DNA of 64,000 nucleotides from Accumulibacter sp964420975 (GTDB lineage Bacteria; Pseudomonadota; Gammaproteobacteria; Burkholderiales; Rhodocyclaceae): assembly GCA_964420975.1 (NCBI GenBank), contig CAYQVH010000018.1:1-64000 (forward strand). The letters run 5' to 3'. Each line of letters opens with the position of its first letter. Position 1 is the first letter of the stretch. A program made the position numbers and the translations under genes. Of the stretch, positions 18,099 through 26,788 are shown piece after piece. The notes under the pieces are model-generated. The model was not told the origin of the DNA and made no database searches. It worked only from the letters and a program-made list of their open reading frames with translations.

Positions 18099-18617
18099 AT
18101 GCGTCACTACCCCTCCGACAGCGCTGAAGCCATCGCCCGCGTCGTCTCTCTCGCCCTGCTTGCCGACGGAGGACTGGATAACAGCGAACTGCGAACCCTC
18201 GAACAGCGTGCGATTCTTGAGCAGCTGAAAGTTGGCGACGACACCTTCGATCGGGTGCTGCACGAGTTCTGCGACGACGTGCTGCTCACGGCACGTGCGC
18301 CAAACGTCGGCCAGATCGAACTCGACGGCGACGTCATCGACGGTCTGCTTGCCGACATTGGCTCGCCTGCACTGCAAAGACAGGCGCTGCGTGCGATTCT
18401 CGACATCGTCGCTGCCGACCGCTGTCTCAACGGCGGCGAAGCCGTCCTGGTGTCGCAGGCACTCAGCCGCTGGCAGCTCGATCTGTGTGACGTGGCGGAC
18501 GGCGAGCCGTGGCCAGTCGAACGTTCTTGCGCGCCGGAAGAGGAAGTATGGGCCGACTGGACGCCACCGTTTGCGTCTCGCTCCGGCTTCCGTCCCGCGT
18601 CAGCGCCGGCCGCCTAG
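18099..18617 (+). CDS. TerB-like (tellurite-resistance fold) protein
   Basis: A 172-residue, mostly alpha-helical, acidic protein. SDSAEAIARVVSLALLADGGLDNSELRTLEQ and RAILDIVAADRCLNGGEAVLV resemble two TerB-type helical repeats with acidic loop residues (D/E after G). The start at 18099 follows AGGAG at a good distance; an in-frame ATG at 17982 would run through the LysR promoter. Its 3' end overlaps the convergent livF by 18 bp. TerB-like domains occur in stress and membrane-associated proteins; the function here is unknown. Confidence 0.75.
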   Translation: MRHYPSDSAEAIARVVSLALLADGGLDNSELRTLEQRAILEQLKVGDDTFDRVLHEFCDDVLLTARAPNVGQIELDGDVIDGLLADIGSPALQRQALRAILDIVAADRCLNGGEAVLVSQALSRWQLDLCDVADGEPWPVERSCAPEEEVWADWTPPFASRSGFRPASAPAA

Positions 18618-19355
18618 CCCAAGGTAACTATTTATGACGCGGCGATCGTCTGCCAGCTCGGCGCTCGTTCCGGAGAGCGCCAGCTCGCCGGTTTCGAGGA
18701 CGTAGCCGTAGTCGGCGACCTGCAGCGCGGCGCGCGCGTTCTGCTCGACGAGGAGCATTGCGACGCCGCTTTTTCGCAGTCCGCTGATCGTCCGGAAGAT
18801 CTCCTTGATCACCAGCGGTGCCAGGCCGAGGCTCGGTTCGTCGAGCAGCAGCAGGCGTGGCTTTGCCATCAGTGCGCGGCCCATCGCCAGCATCTGGCGC
18901 TCGCCGCCGGAGAGCGTGGCCGCGAGCTGCCGGCGACGCTCAAGCAGGCGAGGGAAGGTGTCGAACACCTGCTCGATCGTCTCCAGATGGTCACGGTGCC
19001 CGGCGCGATAGCGGTCGAAAGCACCAAGCAGCAGGTTGTCCTCGACGCTCATTTCGGCAAACAGCTCGCGTTTCTCGGGAACCAGCGTCATCCCCTGGCG
19101 CACGCGCTGCTCGACGCTGCGCTGGCCGACGTTTCGTTCGCCGAGATAGGCGATCTCGCCACGCGCTGGCAGCAGGCCGATCAACGCCGCGAGCAGCGTC
19201 GTCTTGCCGGCGCCGTTGGGGCCGATGACGGTGACGATCTCGCCGCGATGCACGGTCAGCGAGACGCCGTGCAGCGCGTCGACCTTGCCGTAGCTCACCG
19301 CCAGCTCGCGGACCTCGAGCACGACCGGCCGCTCGTCGGTTTCCGGCGGGATCAT
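18600..19355 (-). CDS. livF: Branched-chain amino-acid-type ABC transporter ATPase LivF
   Basis: A 251-residue ABC ATPase. Walker A GPNGAGKTT, signature LSGGERQMLAMGRAL, Walker B RLLLLDEPSLGL and the switch His region are intact. The LAPLVIKEIFRTI segment identifies the LivF branch of hydrophobic amino-acid uptake ATPases. It is last in the minus-strand set binding protein-livH-livMG-livF and overlaps livMG by 4 bp. The substrate could be branched-chain amino acids, urea or aromatic acids; this family is broad. Confidence 0.92.
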   Translation of the reverse strand: MIPPETDERPVVLEVRELAVSYGKVDALHGVSLTVHRGEIVTVIGPNGAGKTTLLAALIGLLPARGEIAYLGERNVGQRSVEQRVRQGMTLVPEKRELFAEMSVEDNLLLGAFDRYRAGHRDHLETIEQVFDTFPRLLERRRQLAATLSGGERQMLAMGRALMAKPRLLLLDEPSLGLAPLVIKEIFRTISGLRKSGVAMLLVEQNARAALQVADYGYVLETGELALSGTSAELADDRRVINSYLGLGGRR

Positions 19356-21124
19356 TCGACTCCCCCAAGATACGCTTCGACGACCAGCGGGTTGCGCTGG
19401 ATTTCTTCCGGCAGTCCGACGGCGAGCTTGCGTCCGAACTCCATGACGACGACGCGATCAGCCAGACCCATGACGAAATCCATGTCGTGCTCAACGAGCA
19501 GGATGCCCAGGCCCTCGTCCCGCAGACGGCGCAGCAGGTCGGCGAGCGCCTGCTTCTCCAGGTAACGGAGGCCGGCCGCCGGCTCGTCGAGCAGCAACAG
19601 GCAGGGATCGGCGGCCAGGGCGCGCGCGATTTCGACCAGGCGCTGCTTGCCGAGCGGCAGACTGCCGGCGGCTTCGTGCAGCTGTTCGCCCAGACCGCAG
19701 CGCTCGCTCTGCGCCGCCGCTTCGCGCAGGAGGCGCGCCTCCTCGTCGCGGTCGGCACGGCAGGCGGCGGCGACGTAGCCTTGGCTGCCGCGCAGGTGGG
19801 CGCCGATGGCGACATTTTCGAGCACGCTCATCGTCGGCAACAGGCGCACGTGCTGGAAAGTCCGGCTCATGCCGAGACGGGCGATCTGGCGCGCCGGCAG
19901 TGTTTCGATGCGGCGGCCGCGAAACGTCACTTCACCCGAGGTCAGCCGGTCGACGCCGGAGAGTCCGTTGAACAGCGTTGTTTTGCCGGCGCCGTTGGGG
20001 CCGATCAACGCCATCACCTCGCCGGCCTGAACCTGAAAACTGACGCGATCGTTGGCGACCAGGCCACCGAAACGCTTGCTTGCGTCCTTGACGTCGAGCA
20101 GCGGCGACCCTCTCGTCGGCAGCGGCCGCCGCGTCAGCGCGGTCGCCTCGGGCAATCGCCGCCGCGGGCTGGGCGCCGCCGGCCAGAAGTGGGCGAGCAA
20201 GGGCCAGACGCCGTCACGCGCCCGCTGCAGGACGACGATCATCAACAGCCCGAAAACGATCATCTCGAAGTTGCCGCTCTGCCCGAGCAGCCGCGGCAAC
20301 CAGTCTTGCAACCACTGCTTGAGGATCGTGATCAGGGCGGCGCCGGCGATCGCTCCCCAAACGTGGGCGACGCCGCCGACGACGGCCATGAACAGGTACT
20401 CGATTCCCTGCGTCAGCGAAAACGGTGTCGGATTGACAAACCGCTGCAAGTGCGCGTACAGCCAGCCGGAGACGCTGGCGTAAAGCGCGGCGACGGTAAA
20501 GATGACGATCTTGGCGCGCGGCGTATGGACGCCCATCGCTTCGGCCATCAGCGAGCCGCCGCGCAGAGCGCGGATCGCGCGTCCCTCGCGGGAATCGAGC
20601 AGGTTGCGCGTCGCCAGGACGAAAAGCAGGAGCAGCCCCCAGATGAGATAGAAGAATTCCCGTCCCGACCGAATCTCGTGCCCGGCAAGCGACAACGGCG
20701 GAATGCCGGTGATCCCGGTATGTCCGCCAAGCAGTTCGAGGTTGCCGAACAGGTAGTAGAAGCTGATGCCCCAGGCGATCGTCCCCAGCGGCAGGAAGTG
20801 CCCCGATAGCCGCAGGGTGACAAGGCCGAGCGAGACGGCGACGAGCGCCGTCAACAGCAGTCCGGCGGGGAGCGTCAACCACGGTGAAACGCCCAGCACG
20901 GTCGTCAGGTAGGCGGTCGTGTAGGCGCCGAGGCCGACGAACGCCGCCTGTCCGAACGAGGTCAGGCCGCCGACGCCGGTCAGCATCACCAGTCCGAGGG
21001 CAACGATCGCGTAGAGCCCGATGTAATTGAGCAGGGTGACGCTGAACTCGGGCAGCAGCAGGGGCGCCGCCGCGAGCACGGTCAGCAGGCCGCCGGCCGT
21101 CGCCGCCTGCCAGTGGCGGCTCAT
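19352..21124 (-). CDS. Fused LivM permease - LivG ATPase
   Basis: A 590-residue fusion. Residues 1 to about 330 form the LivM-type permease (many hydrophobic segments, GLTSFGQAAFVGLGAY signature, GGVAHVWGAIAGAALI). Residues ~340-590 are the LivG ATPase with Walker A GPNGAGKTT, signature LPLGKQRLVEIARALA and Walker B CLLLLDEPAAGL. LivM and LivG are usually separate genes; fusion fixes the permease-ATPase pairing on one side of the asymmetric transporter. It overlaps both livF and livH by 4 bp, giving tight translational coupling. Confidence 0.92.
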   Translation of the reverse strand: MSRHWQAATAGGLLTVLAAAPLLLPEFSVTLLNYIGLYAIVALGLVMLTGVGGLTSFGQAAFVGLGAYTTAYLTTVLGVSPWLTLPAGLLLTALVAVSLGLVTLRLSGHFLPLGTIAWGISFYYLFGNLELLGGHTGITGIPPLSLAGHEIRSGREFFYLIWGLLLLFVLATRNLLDSREGRAIRALRGGSLMAEAMGVHTPRAKIVIFTVAALYASVSGWLYAHLQRFVNPTPFSLTQGIEYLFMAVVGGVAHVWGAIAGAALITILKQWLQDWLPRLLGQSGNFEMIVFGLLMIVVLQRARDGVWPLLAHFWPAAPSPRRRLPEATALTRRPLPTRGSPLLDVKDASKRFGGLVANDRVSFQVQAGEVMALIGPNGAGKTTLFNGLSGVDRLTSGEVTFRGRRIETLPARQIARLGMSRTFQHVRLLPTMSVLENVAIGAHLRGSQGYVAAACRADRDEEARLLREAAAQSERCGLGEQLHEAAGSLPLGKQRLVEIARALAADPCLLLLDEPAAGLRYLEKQALADLLRRLRDEGLGILLVEHDMDFVMGLADRVVVMEFGRKLAVGLPEEIQRNPLVVEAYLGGVE

Positions 21125-22155
21125 GGTTCTTCCACGTGCGGCGTCTTCAGCGAGCGCCAGAGCAGCACCGGGAGGATCAGCGTGAACACGATGACCTCCT
21201 TGAAGGCGCTCGCCCAGAACGACGAATACGCTTCGAGCAGGCCGACCAACACGGCGCCGGCGGCAGCCAGGGGATAGCTGGCGAGACCGCCGATGATCGC
21301 GCCGACGAAACCCTTGAGGCCGATCAGAAAGCCCGAGTCGTAGTACACGGTGGTGATCGGTGAAATCAGGATTCCCGAGAGGGCGCCAATCGCCGCTGCG
21401 AGACCAAACGAGAGTCTCCCGGCGAGCGTTCCGGAAATGCCCATCAGCCGGGCGCCGGTACGGTTCATTGCCGTTGCCCGCAAGGCCTTGCCGTAAATCG
21501 TCCGTTCAAAGAAAAGGTAGAGGGCGACAATCAGCAGCAGGCTGGCGACGATCACCAGCAGCGTCTGACCCTGCAGCACGGTGTTGCCGAGTTCAAAGCT
21601 GACGTCGGTGAAGGCCGGCGTACGCGAGCCTTCAGCGCCGAAGAAGAGGAGACCGAGTCCGACCAGCGCGACATGGATGGCGACCGAAACGATCAGCAGA
21701 ACGAGAATCGACGCTTCGGCAACCGGTTGATAGGCGAGGCGGTAAATCATCGGCCCCAGCGGAACGACCAGCATCAGGCAAAGCACGATCTGCAGCGGCA
21801 GCGGCAGCGTCGCAGCCGAAACGGCGAGCAGCGCGCCGGCGAGCAATAGCGGCGCGCCGCAATTGACCAGCAGGATCAGCGGCAGCCGCCCGTAGTGCCG
21901 GTTGCGCAACGCCCGCGTCCCGTCGATCAGGGCAATCACCGTGCCCAGCGCGAGCAACAGCCAGAGCGTCGCCGGCAGCCGATCGGCCTGCAAGCTCGCC
22001 AGCGTCAGCGCGCCAAAGGCGACGAACTCGCCCTGCGGAATGAAGATCACGCGCGTGACGGCAAAGACGAGCACCAGCGCCAGCGCCAGCAGCGCGTAAA
22101 TGGCGCCGTTGCTCAGACCGTCCTGTCCGAGCAGCAGTGCAATCTGCAAGTCCAT
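21121..22155 (-). CDS. livH: Branched-chain amino-acid-type ABC permease LivH
   Basis: A 344-residue permease with about nine hydrophobic segments. LSNGAIYALLALALVLVFAV and IPQGEFVAFGALT are LivH motifs, and FFERTIYGKALRATAMNRTGARLMGI is the coupling region facing the ATPase. It is about 40-50 residues longer than E. coli LivH because of an insertion after the third helix (about residues 85-130). It overlaps livMG by 4 bp and lies 76 bp after the binding-protein gene. Confidence 0.92.
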   Translation of the reverse strand: MDLQIALLLGQDGLSNGAIYALLALALVLVFAVTRVIFIPQGEFVAFGALTLASLQADRLPATLWLLLALGTVIALIDGTRALRNRHYGRLPLILLVNCGAPLLLAGALLAVSAATLPLPLQIVLCLMLVVPLGPMIYRLAYQPVAEASILVLLIVSVAIHVALVGLGLLFFGAEGSRTPAFTDVSFELGNTVLQGQTLLVIVASLLLIVALYLFFERTIYGKALRATAMNRTGARLMGISGTLAGRLSFGLAAAIGALSGILISPITTVYYDSGFLIGLKGFVGAIIGGLASYPLAAAGAVLVGLLEAYSSFWASAFKEVIVFTLILPVLLWRSLKTPHVEEP

Positions 22156-22231
22156 GCCGATTATCCCGTCGCGCCAGCGGCGGCCGACGCGCAGGCAGCG
22201 GCCGCCTTCCGCCGCCGCCGCGCAACGCGGG

Positions 22232-23380
22232 CTACTTGACCAGCTTCCAGCTGCCGCCTTCGATCTTCACCATTACTCGCGAGCGCTGGTCAAAACCCAA
22301 GTGGTCCTGCGCGCTGAGGTTGAAAACGCCGTGCGCCACGGTCAGGTTACGCGTGTTTTCGAGACTTTCGCGCAGCGCCCGGCGGAATTCCGGCGTCCCT
22401 GGCGACGCCTTCTTGAGGGCCGCCGGGACAGCGTTGGCGAGCAGCTTGCCGGCGTCCCAGGCGTGGGCGCCGAAGGTCGACACGCTGCCTTTCCCATGCA
22501 CGGCTTCGTAGGCATTCACGTACTCGAGCGCAGCCTTCTTCACCGGGTTGCTGTCCGGCAACTGTGCGGCGACAAGCACCGGACCCGCGGGGAAGAACGT
22601 GCCCTCGCAATCCTTGCCGCAAACCCGTAGAAAGTCGGCGTTGGCAACCCCGTGCGTCTGGTAAAGGACTCCATTGTAGCCCTTCTCCTTCAGCGATTTC
22701 TGCGGCAGAGCGGCGGGCGTCCCGGCACCGCCGATGAGCACGGCGTCGGGTTTGGCGGCGAGAATCTTCAGGATCTGACCGGTGACCGTCGTGTCCGAGC
22801 GGTTGAAGCGTTCGTTGGCGACGATCTGGATCTTGCGCGCTTCGGCGATCTTTGAGAACTCGTTCCACCAGCCTTCGCCGTAAGCGTCGGCAAAGCCGAT
22901 ATACGCCACCGTCCGCACCTGGCTGTCGAGCATGTGCTGGACGATCGCGGTCGCCATCTGCGCGTCGTTCTGCGGCGTCTTGAATACCCAGGCGCGCTTG
23001 GCGTCCATCGGCTCGATGATCCGTGACGACGCCGCCATCGCGATCATCGGGGTTTCGGCCTCGGCGACGGCGTCGATCATCGCCAGCGAATTGGGCGACG
23101 TCGTCGAGCCGATGATGACGTCGACCTTGTTCTCGGCGATCAGCTTGCGCGTGTTCTTCACTGCCGTCGTCGTATCCGAGGCGTCGTCGAGGACGAGGTA
23201 ATTCACTTTCTGGCCGGCAATCGTCGTCGGCAGCAGGGCCACCGTATTTTTCTCCGGAATCCCCAATGACGCTGCCGGACCGGTCGCCGACAGCGTCACG
23301 CCGACGTTGATCTCGGCGTGCACAGCGCCGGCGACGATCGTCGCCGCGGCGGTCAGCCAGGCCGCAAGTGTCCTTCTCAT
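22232..23380 (-). CDS. Periplasmic substrate-binding protein of the Liv-type ABC transporter
   Basis: A 382-residue type I periplasmic binding protein. A signal peptide (RRTLAAWLTAAATIVAGAVHA) covers about residues 1-23. The mature start EINVGVTLSATGPAASLGIPEKN and the motif GSTTSPNSLAMIDAVAEAETP are typical of the Peripla_BP_6 family. The ATG at 23380 is preferred because GGGAGGA stands upstream; a longer frame begins at 23449. First gene of the transport set, it captures the substrate in the periplasm and delivers it to LivH/LivMG. Confidence 0.9.
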   Translation of the reverse strand: MRRTLAAWLTAAATIVAGAVHAEINVGVTLSATGPAASLGIPEKNTVALLPTTIAGQKVNYLVLDDASDTTTAVKNTRKLIAENKVDVIIGSTTSPNSLAMIDAVAEAETPMIAMAASSRIIEPMDAKRAWVFKTPQNDAQMATAIVQHMLDSQVRTVAYIGFADAYGEGWWNEFSKIAEARKIQIVANERFNRSDTTVTGQILKILAAKPDAVLIGGAGTPAALPQKSLKEKGYNGVLYQTHGVANADFLRVCGKDCEGTFFPAGPVLVAAQLPDSNPVKKAALEYVNAYEAVHGKGSVSTFGAHAWDAGKLLANAVPAALKKASPGTPEFRRALRESLENTRNLTVAHGVFNLSAQDHLGFDQRSRVMVKIEGGSWKLVK

Positions 23381-23450
23381 CGTTCCCGTCCTCCCTCTGG
23401 TCGAAGCGCAACAAACCCCCATTGTGCGGCCATGGGAATCGCCAGACAAG

Positions 23451-24230
23451 TTAAACGAAGGTGTCGTAAGCGAAACGCGCGATGAAGACGCCGACGACGA
23501 GCAGAAAGGCGCGGCGGACGAAGGCGCTGCCGTGGCGCAACGCGAGGTACGTGCCGACCAGCGAGCCGACGACGTTGCAACTCGCCATCAGTACCGCCAG
23601 CGGCAGCAGCAAGTGGTCGTGCGGAATGAAATACGCCAGGGCCGCCAGATTGGTCGCCACATTGACCACCTTCGCCGCCGCCGAGGCGTGCAGAAAATCG
23701 AAACCGAAGAAGCGAATAAAGAGAAAAATCAGGAAGCTGCCGGTCGCCGGCCCGAAAAAGCCGTCGTAAAAACCGATCGCGCCGCCGACCAGCAGCGCGT
23801 AGGCAAATTCACGACGGCCGCTGTGTTGCGGGCGGTGCACGGCGCCAAAGTCGCGGCGCCAGTAGATGTAGGCGGCGGCGCCAATCAGCAGAAGCAGGAT
23901 CAACGGCCGCAGCAGCGCCGGTGGCAACCGGGCGACCGCCATCGCGCCGAGATACGAGCAGGAGAACGCCGCCGCCGCCGCGGGCAAGGTCGTTCGCCAC
24001 GGCATGCGAATGCGGCGCGCGTAGCGCCAGGCCGCGTTGCTGGTTCCGAAGACGCTCGAAAACTTGTTGGTACCAAACAGCGTCGCCGCGCTCTCCTGCG
24101 GCAAGGCGCCGAACAACGCCGGAATCTGCACCAGCCCCCCGCCTCCGGCGACGGAATCAATAAAGCCGGCGAGCACCGCTGCGACCGCCAGCACACCCAG
24201 TGGCAGCGGGTCGAGGCCGGCAATCGTCAC
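23451..24230 (-). CDS. TSUP-family permease (TauE/SafE)
   Basis: A 259-residue membrane protein with about eight hydrophobic segments. AGFIDSVAGGGGLVQIPAL is the characteristic first TauE/SafE repeat and GAIGFYDGFFGPATGSFLIF is the second. The family moves sulfite, sulfonates or other organic anions. The GTG start at 24230 directly abuts the tam stop, so the two genes are coupled. The substrate is not predictable from context. Confidence 0.9.
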   Translation of the reverse strand: MTIAGLDPLPLGVLAVAAVLAGFIDSVAGGGGLVQIPALFGALPQESAATLFGTNKFSSVFGTSNAAWRYARRIRMPWRTTLPAAAAAFSCSYLGAMAVARLPPALLRPLILLLLIGAAAYIYWRRDFGAVHRPQHSGRREFAYALLVGGAIGFYDGFFGPATGSFLIFLFIRFFGFDFLHASAAAKVVNVATNLAALAYFIPHDHLLLPLAVLMASCNVVGSLVGTYLALRHGSAFVRRAFLLVVGVFIARFAYDTFV

Positions 24231-25004
24231 TCAGCGCTGCGCCAGCAAAAACAGGCGCCGGAACGGAAACAGCGTCGTTCCGTTCGGTTGCCGCGGGTAC
24301 GCGACACGCAGGCGCGCCCGGTACGCGGCGAGAAAATGCTCGGCCGTCGCCGCGTCGAGGCGTGCCAGATAAGGCCGCAAGGTCGTTCCCTGCATCCAGT
24401 CGAGCAGGCCGTCGTCGCCGGCGAGGGCGTGCAGATACGTCGTTTCCCAGATCGAAAGCTGGCGGCAGTACGGCGCCAGCAAGTCGAAATAGTCCCTGGC
24501 GGCAAGCACGGCACCGAGGCGAACGCCGGCGAACGCCGCCTGCCAGCCGGGATCACCCGCCAGGTCGACGAGGATCTGGTGCGACGGCGCGTCGAAGTTG
24601 GCCGGCATCTGCACCGCCAGCACGCCGTTTTCGGCGAGCTGATCCAACAACTGCGGCAACAGGCGCTCGTGATGCGGCAGCCAGTGCAGCGCCGCGTTCG
24701 AGAAGATCAGCCCAGGCGGTTGCGCCGCCTGCCAGTCGGCAATGTCGCCCGCCTCCCAGACGATCCGCTCGGCCGGCGTCGCCGCCGCTTGGCCGAGCAT
24801 CGCTGCGTCACTGTCGATCGCCGTGATCTGCGCCGATGGCCAGCGCGCAGCGAGCAGGCGCGTAATGTTGCCGGCGCCGCAGCCGAGATCGACGATCGTG
24901 GCGACATCGCCAGCGACGATTTCCCCGGCTCGGGCCAGCAGGTCGAGCGCCGGCCGCCGGCGCTCTGCGGCGTACTTCAGATAGAGATCCGGATCCCAGC
25001 CCAT
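24231..25004 (-). CDS. tam: Trans-aconitate 2-methyltransferase
   Basis: A 257-residue SAM-dependent methyltransferase. WDPDLYLKYAAERRRPALDLLARA and VDLGCGAGNITRLLAARWP (SAM loop), followed by FSNAALHWLPHH and VLAVQMPANFDAPSH, match Tam, which methylates trans-aconitate to relieve aconitase inhibition. It is likely the first gene of a minus-strand transcript continuing into the TSUP permease and perhaps the ABC transporter. Intergenic sequence to the right is shared with the divergent cytochrome c gene. Confidence 0.9.
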   Translation of the reverse strand: MGWDPDLYLKYAAERRRPALDLLARAGEIVAGDVATIVDLGCGAGNITRLLAARWPSAQITAIDSDAAMLGQAAATPAERIVWEAGDIADWQAAQPPGLIFSNAALHWLPHHERLLPQLLDQLAENGVLAVQMPANFDAPSHQILVDLAGDPGWQAAFAGVRLGAVLAARDYFDLLAPYCRQLSIWETTYLHALAGDDGLLDWMQGTTLRPYLARLDAATAEHFLAAYRARLRVAYPRQPNGTTLFPFRRLFLLAQR

Positions 25005-25130
25005 CGACTTCCTCCCTTCATGGCGGCTGACGGCGCCGTCGCCCGCGCGACCGCCGTCAGTATGCGCCTGCTTTCATCGCTACTGGCATCGGCGTCAACA
25101 CTCCGTCCGGCCGGCGTTTAGTCTCCGCAG

Positions 25131-25144
25131 TTGACATTGATCAC
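25131..25144. promoter_or_regulatory. Candidate FNR/Anr-type site
   Basis: TTGAC-ATTG-ATCAC matches the FNR/Anr consensus TTGAT-N4-ATCAA at 8 of 10 positions. It lies about 100 bp upstream of the cytochrome c start in the 239-bp divergent gap with tam. Oxygen-responsive control would fit a cytochrome c, but this is a sequence match only. Confidence 0.4.
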
Positions 25145-25243
25145 AAAAGGGTCAAATTTCCGTCATCTTGTTTGCTCGTCGAGCAGGCGAGCAGTTAAGT
25201 TAGCAGTGGATGGGGCATACAACGTGACGAGGAGGAAAAAAGT

Positions 25244-25660
25244 ATGAACCGAAAGGTGATCAACATTCTGGTGCTGGCTGCCTGGGTAGCCGGAGGCGAG
25301 GGAATTGCCGGCGAACGCATCGATCTCGGCAAGGCTGAGTACGAGTCAAACTGCGTCCTCTGTCACGGGCGCGACCTCAAGGGCGGCGCGTATGTCGATT
25401 TTCTAAAGGTTACGCCGCCCGATCTATCGCAGCTGGCGAAGAAGAACGGCGGCGTGTTTCCGGTCGAACGGGTGTATGCGATGATCGACGGCCGCCAGGA
25501 AGTCAAGGCCCACGGTGGTCGCGACATGCCGATCTGGGGCCGGGATTATCAGCTCAAAGCCGCACAGCACTACGTCGACGTCGCCTACGATCCGGAAACT
25601 TTTATTCGTGGTCGCATCCTGGCGCTGATCGACTATCTGAATCGAATGCAAAGCAGATAG
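25244..25660 (+). CDS. Secreted monoheme cytochrome c
   Basis: A 138-residue class I cytochrome c. A signal peptide covers about residues 1-23. The heme site CVLCH (C37, C40, H41) binds c-type heme, and M95 in GGRDMPIWGRDY is the likely distal ligand. It should act as a periplasmic electron carrier. AGGAGG stands before the ATG. The upstream gap has an FNR-like dyad. It is followed 60 bp later by an EamA transporter gene with no obvious link. Confidence 0.92.
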   Translation: MNRKVINILVLAAWVAGGEGIAGERIDLGKAEYESNCVLCHGRDLKGGAYVDFLKVTPPDLSQLAKKNGGVFPVERVYAMIDGRQEVKAHGGRDMPIWGRDYQLKAAQHYVDVAYDPETFIRGRILALIDYLNRMQSR

Positions 25661-25720
25661 GTGGGCGATTGCCGCCAATAGCCGCGATAATCCCCCTCTC
25701 TTGCCTCGCGGGGTACTCGG

Positions 25721-26677
25721 ATGTGGGGAGGGGTTGCTTTTGCGCTCGCCGCCGGAATGCTCTGGGGACTGGTTTTCATCGCCCCGCTGCTGCTCCCCGA
25801 GTACCCGCCGGCGCTGCTTTCGTGTGGTCGCTATCTGGCGTTCGGGCTGATCACGCTGCCGCTCGCCTGGTTCGACCGCCACGAACTGGCGCGTTTGAGT
25901 CGGGCGGACTGGCTGGCCGCGCTCAAGCTGGCGGCGATCGGCAACCTGCTTTACTACCTTTGCCTAGCGAGCGCGATCCAGCGCGCCGGCGGGCCGCTGC
26001 CGACGATGATCATCGGCACGCTGCCGGTAGTGATCGCGATCTGTGCCAACCTGCGCGGCGACGCGCGTGACGGCCGGCTCCCGTGGCGGCGGCTGGCGCC
26101 GTCGCTGCTCGTCATCACCGCCGGCATTGCCTGCGTCAATCGCGCCGAATTTGCCTTGGTCGCCAACGACGCGGCCGCCGACACTCGGCGCTACGCGATC
26201 GGCGCACTGCTTGCCGTCGGCGCCGTCGCCTGCTGGACTTGGTACCCGCTGCGCAACGCCGACTGGCTGCGCGAACACCCCGGCCGTCAGCCGCGCGCCT
26301 GGGCGAGCGCGCAAGGGCTGGCGACGCTGCCGTTGGCGCTCGCCGCCTACCTCGTCTTCTGGCTGGCACTCGCGGTCAGCGATGACGCGCTGCCGATGCC
26401 GTTCGGTCCACGCCCGGCCGCTTTCGTCGGCCTGATGGCGGCGATCGGCCTGTTCGCGTCTTGGCTCGGCACGCTGTGCTGGAACGAGGCCAGTCAACGT
26501 CTGCCGCCGGCGCTCGCCGGTCAGCTCATCGTCTTTGAGACGCTCGCCGCGCTCGCCTACGCCTTTGCGCTCCGTGCGCAGTGTCCGCCGTCGCTGACCC
26601 TGACGGGGATCGCGCTGCTTGTCGGCGGTGTTCTTTGGGCGCTACGGATCAAGCCGCAACGAACGAACCGCGGGTGA
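25721..26677 (+). CDS. EamA/DMT-superfamily transporter
   Basis: A 318-residue inner-membrane protein with about ten hydrophobic segments in two EamA-like halves: WGGVAFALAAGMLWGLVFIAP in the first and GLFASWLGTLCWNEASQRLP in the second. Members export amino acids, nucleobases or drugs; the substrate is not evident. The C-terminus is basic (LRIKPQRTNRG), which fits a cytoplasmic tail. Confidence 0.88.
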   Translation: MWGGVAFALAAGMLWGLVFIAPLLLPEYPPALLSCGRYLAFGLITLPLAWFDRHELARLSRADWLAALKLAAIGNLLYYLCLASAIQRAGGPLPTMIIGTLPVVIAICANLRGDARDGRLPWRRLAPSLLVITAGIACVNRAEFALVANDAAADTRRYAIGALLAVGAVACWTWYPLRNADWLREHPGRQPRAWASAQGLATLPLALAAYLVFWLALAVSDDALPMPFGPRPAAFVGLMAAIGLFASWLGTLCWNEASQRLPPALAGQLIVFETLAALAYAFALRAQCPPSLTLTGIALLVGGVLWALRIKPQRTNRG

Positions 26678-26788
26678 CGCGTCCGGCAATGGTGGCCCCG
26701 TTTGTTGGGACAAAAAAGGCTCCAGGACTGATTGGCCCACTCGACGGCGAGATCGCGCAGGATTTCGGGGAAAGTTCCCTCGGTCGGG

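Noticed and set aside
23307..25121. A 604-codon plus-strand open frame opposite the TSUP and tam genes
   Set aside because: Both minus-strand genes have intact motifs; the antisense product is a biased Arg/Gln-rich string.
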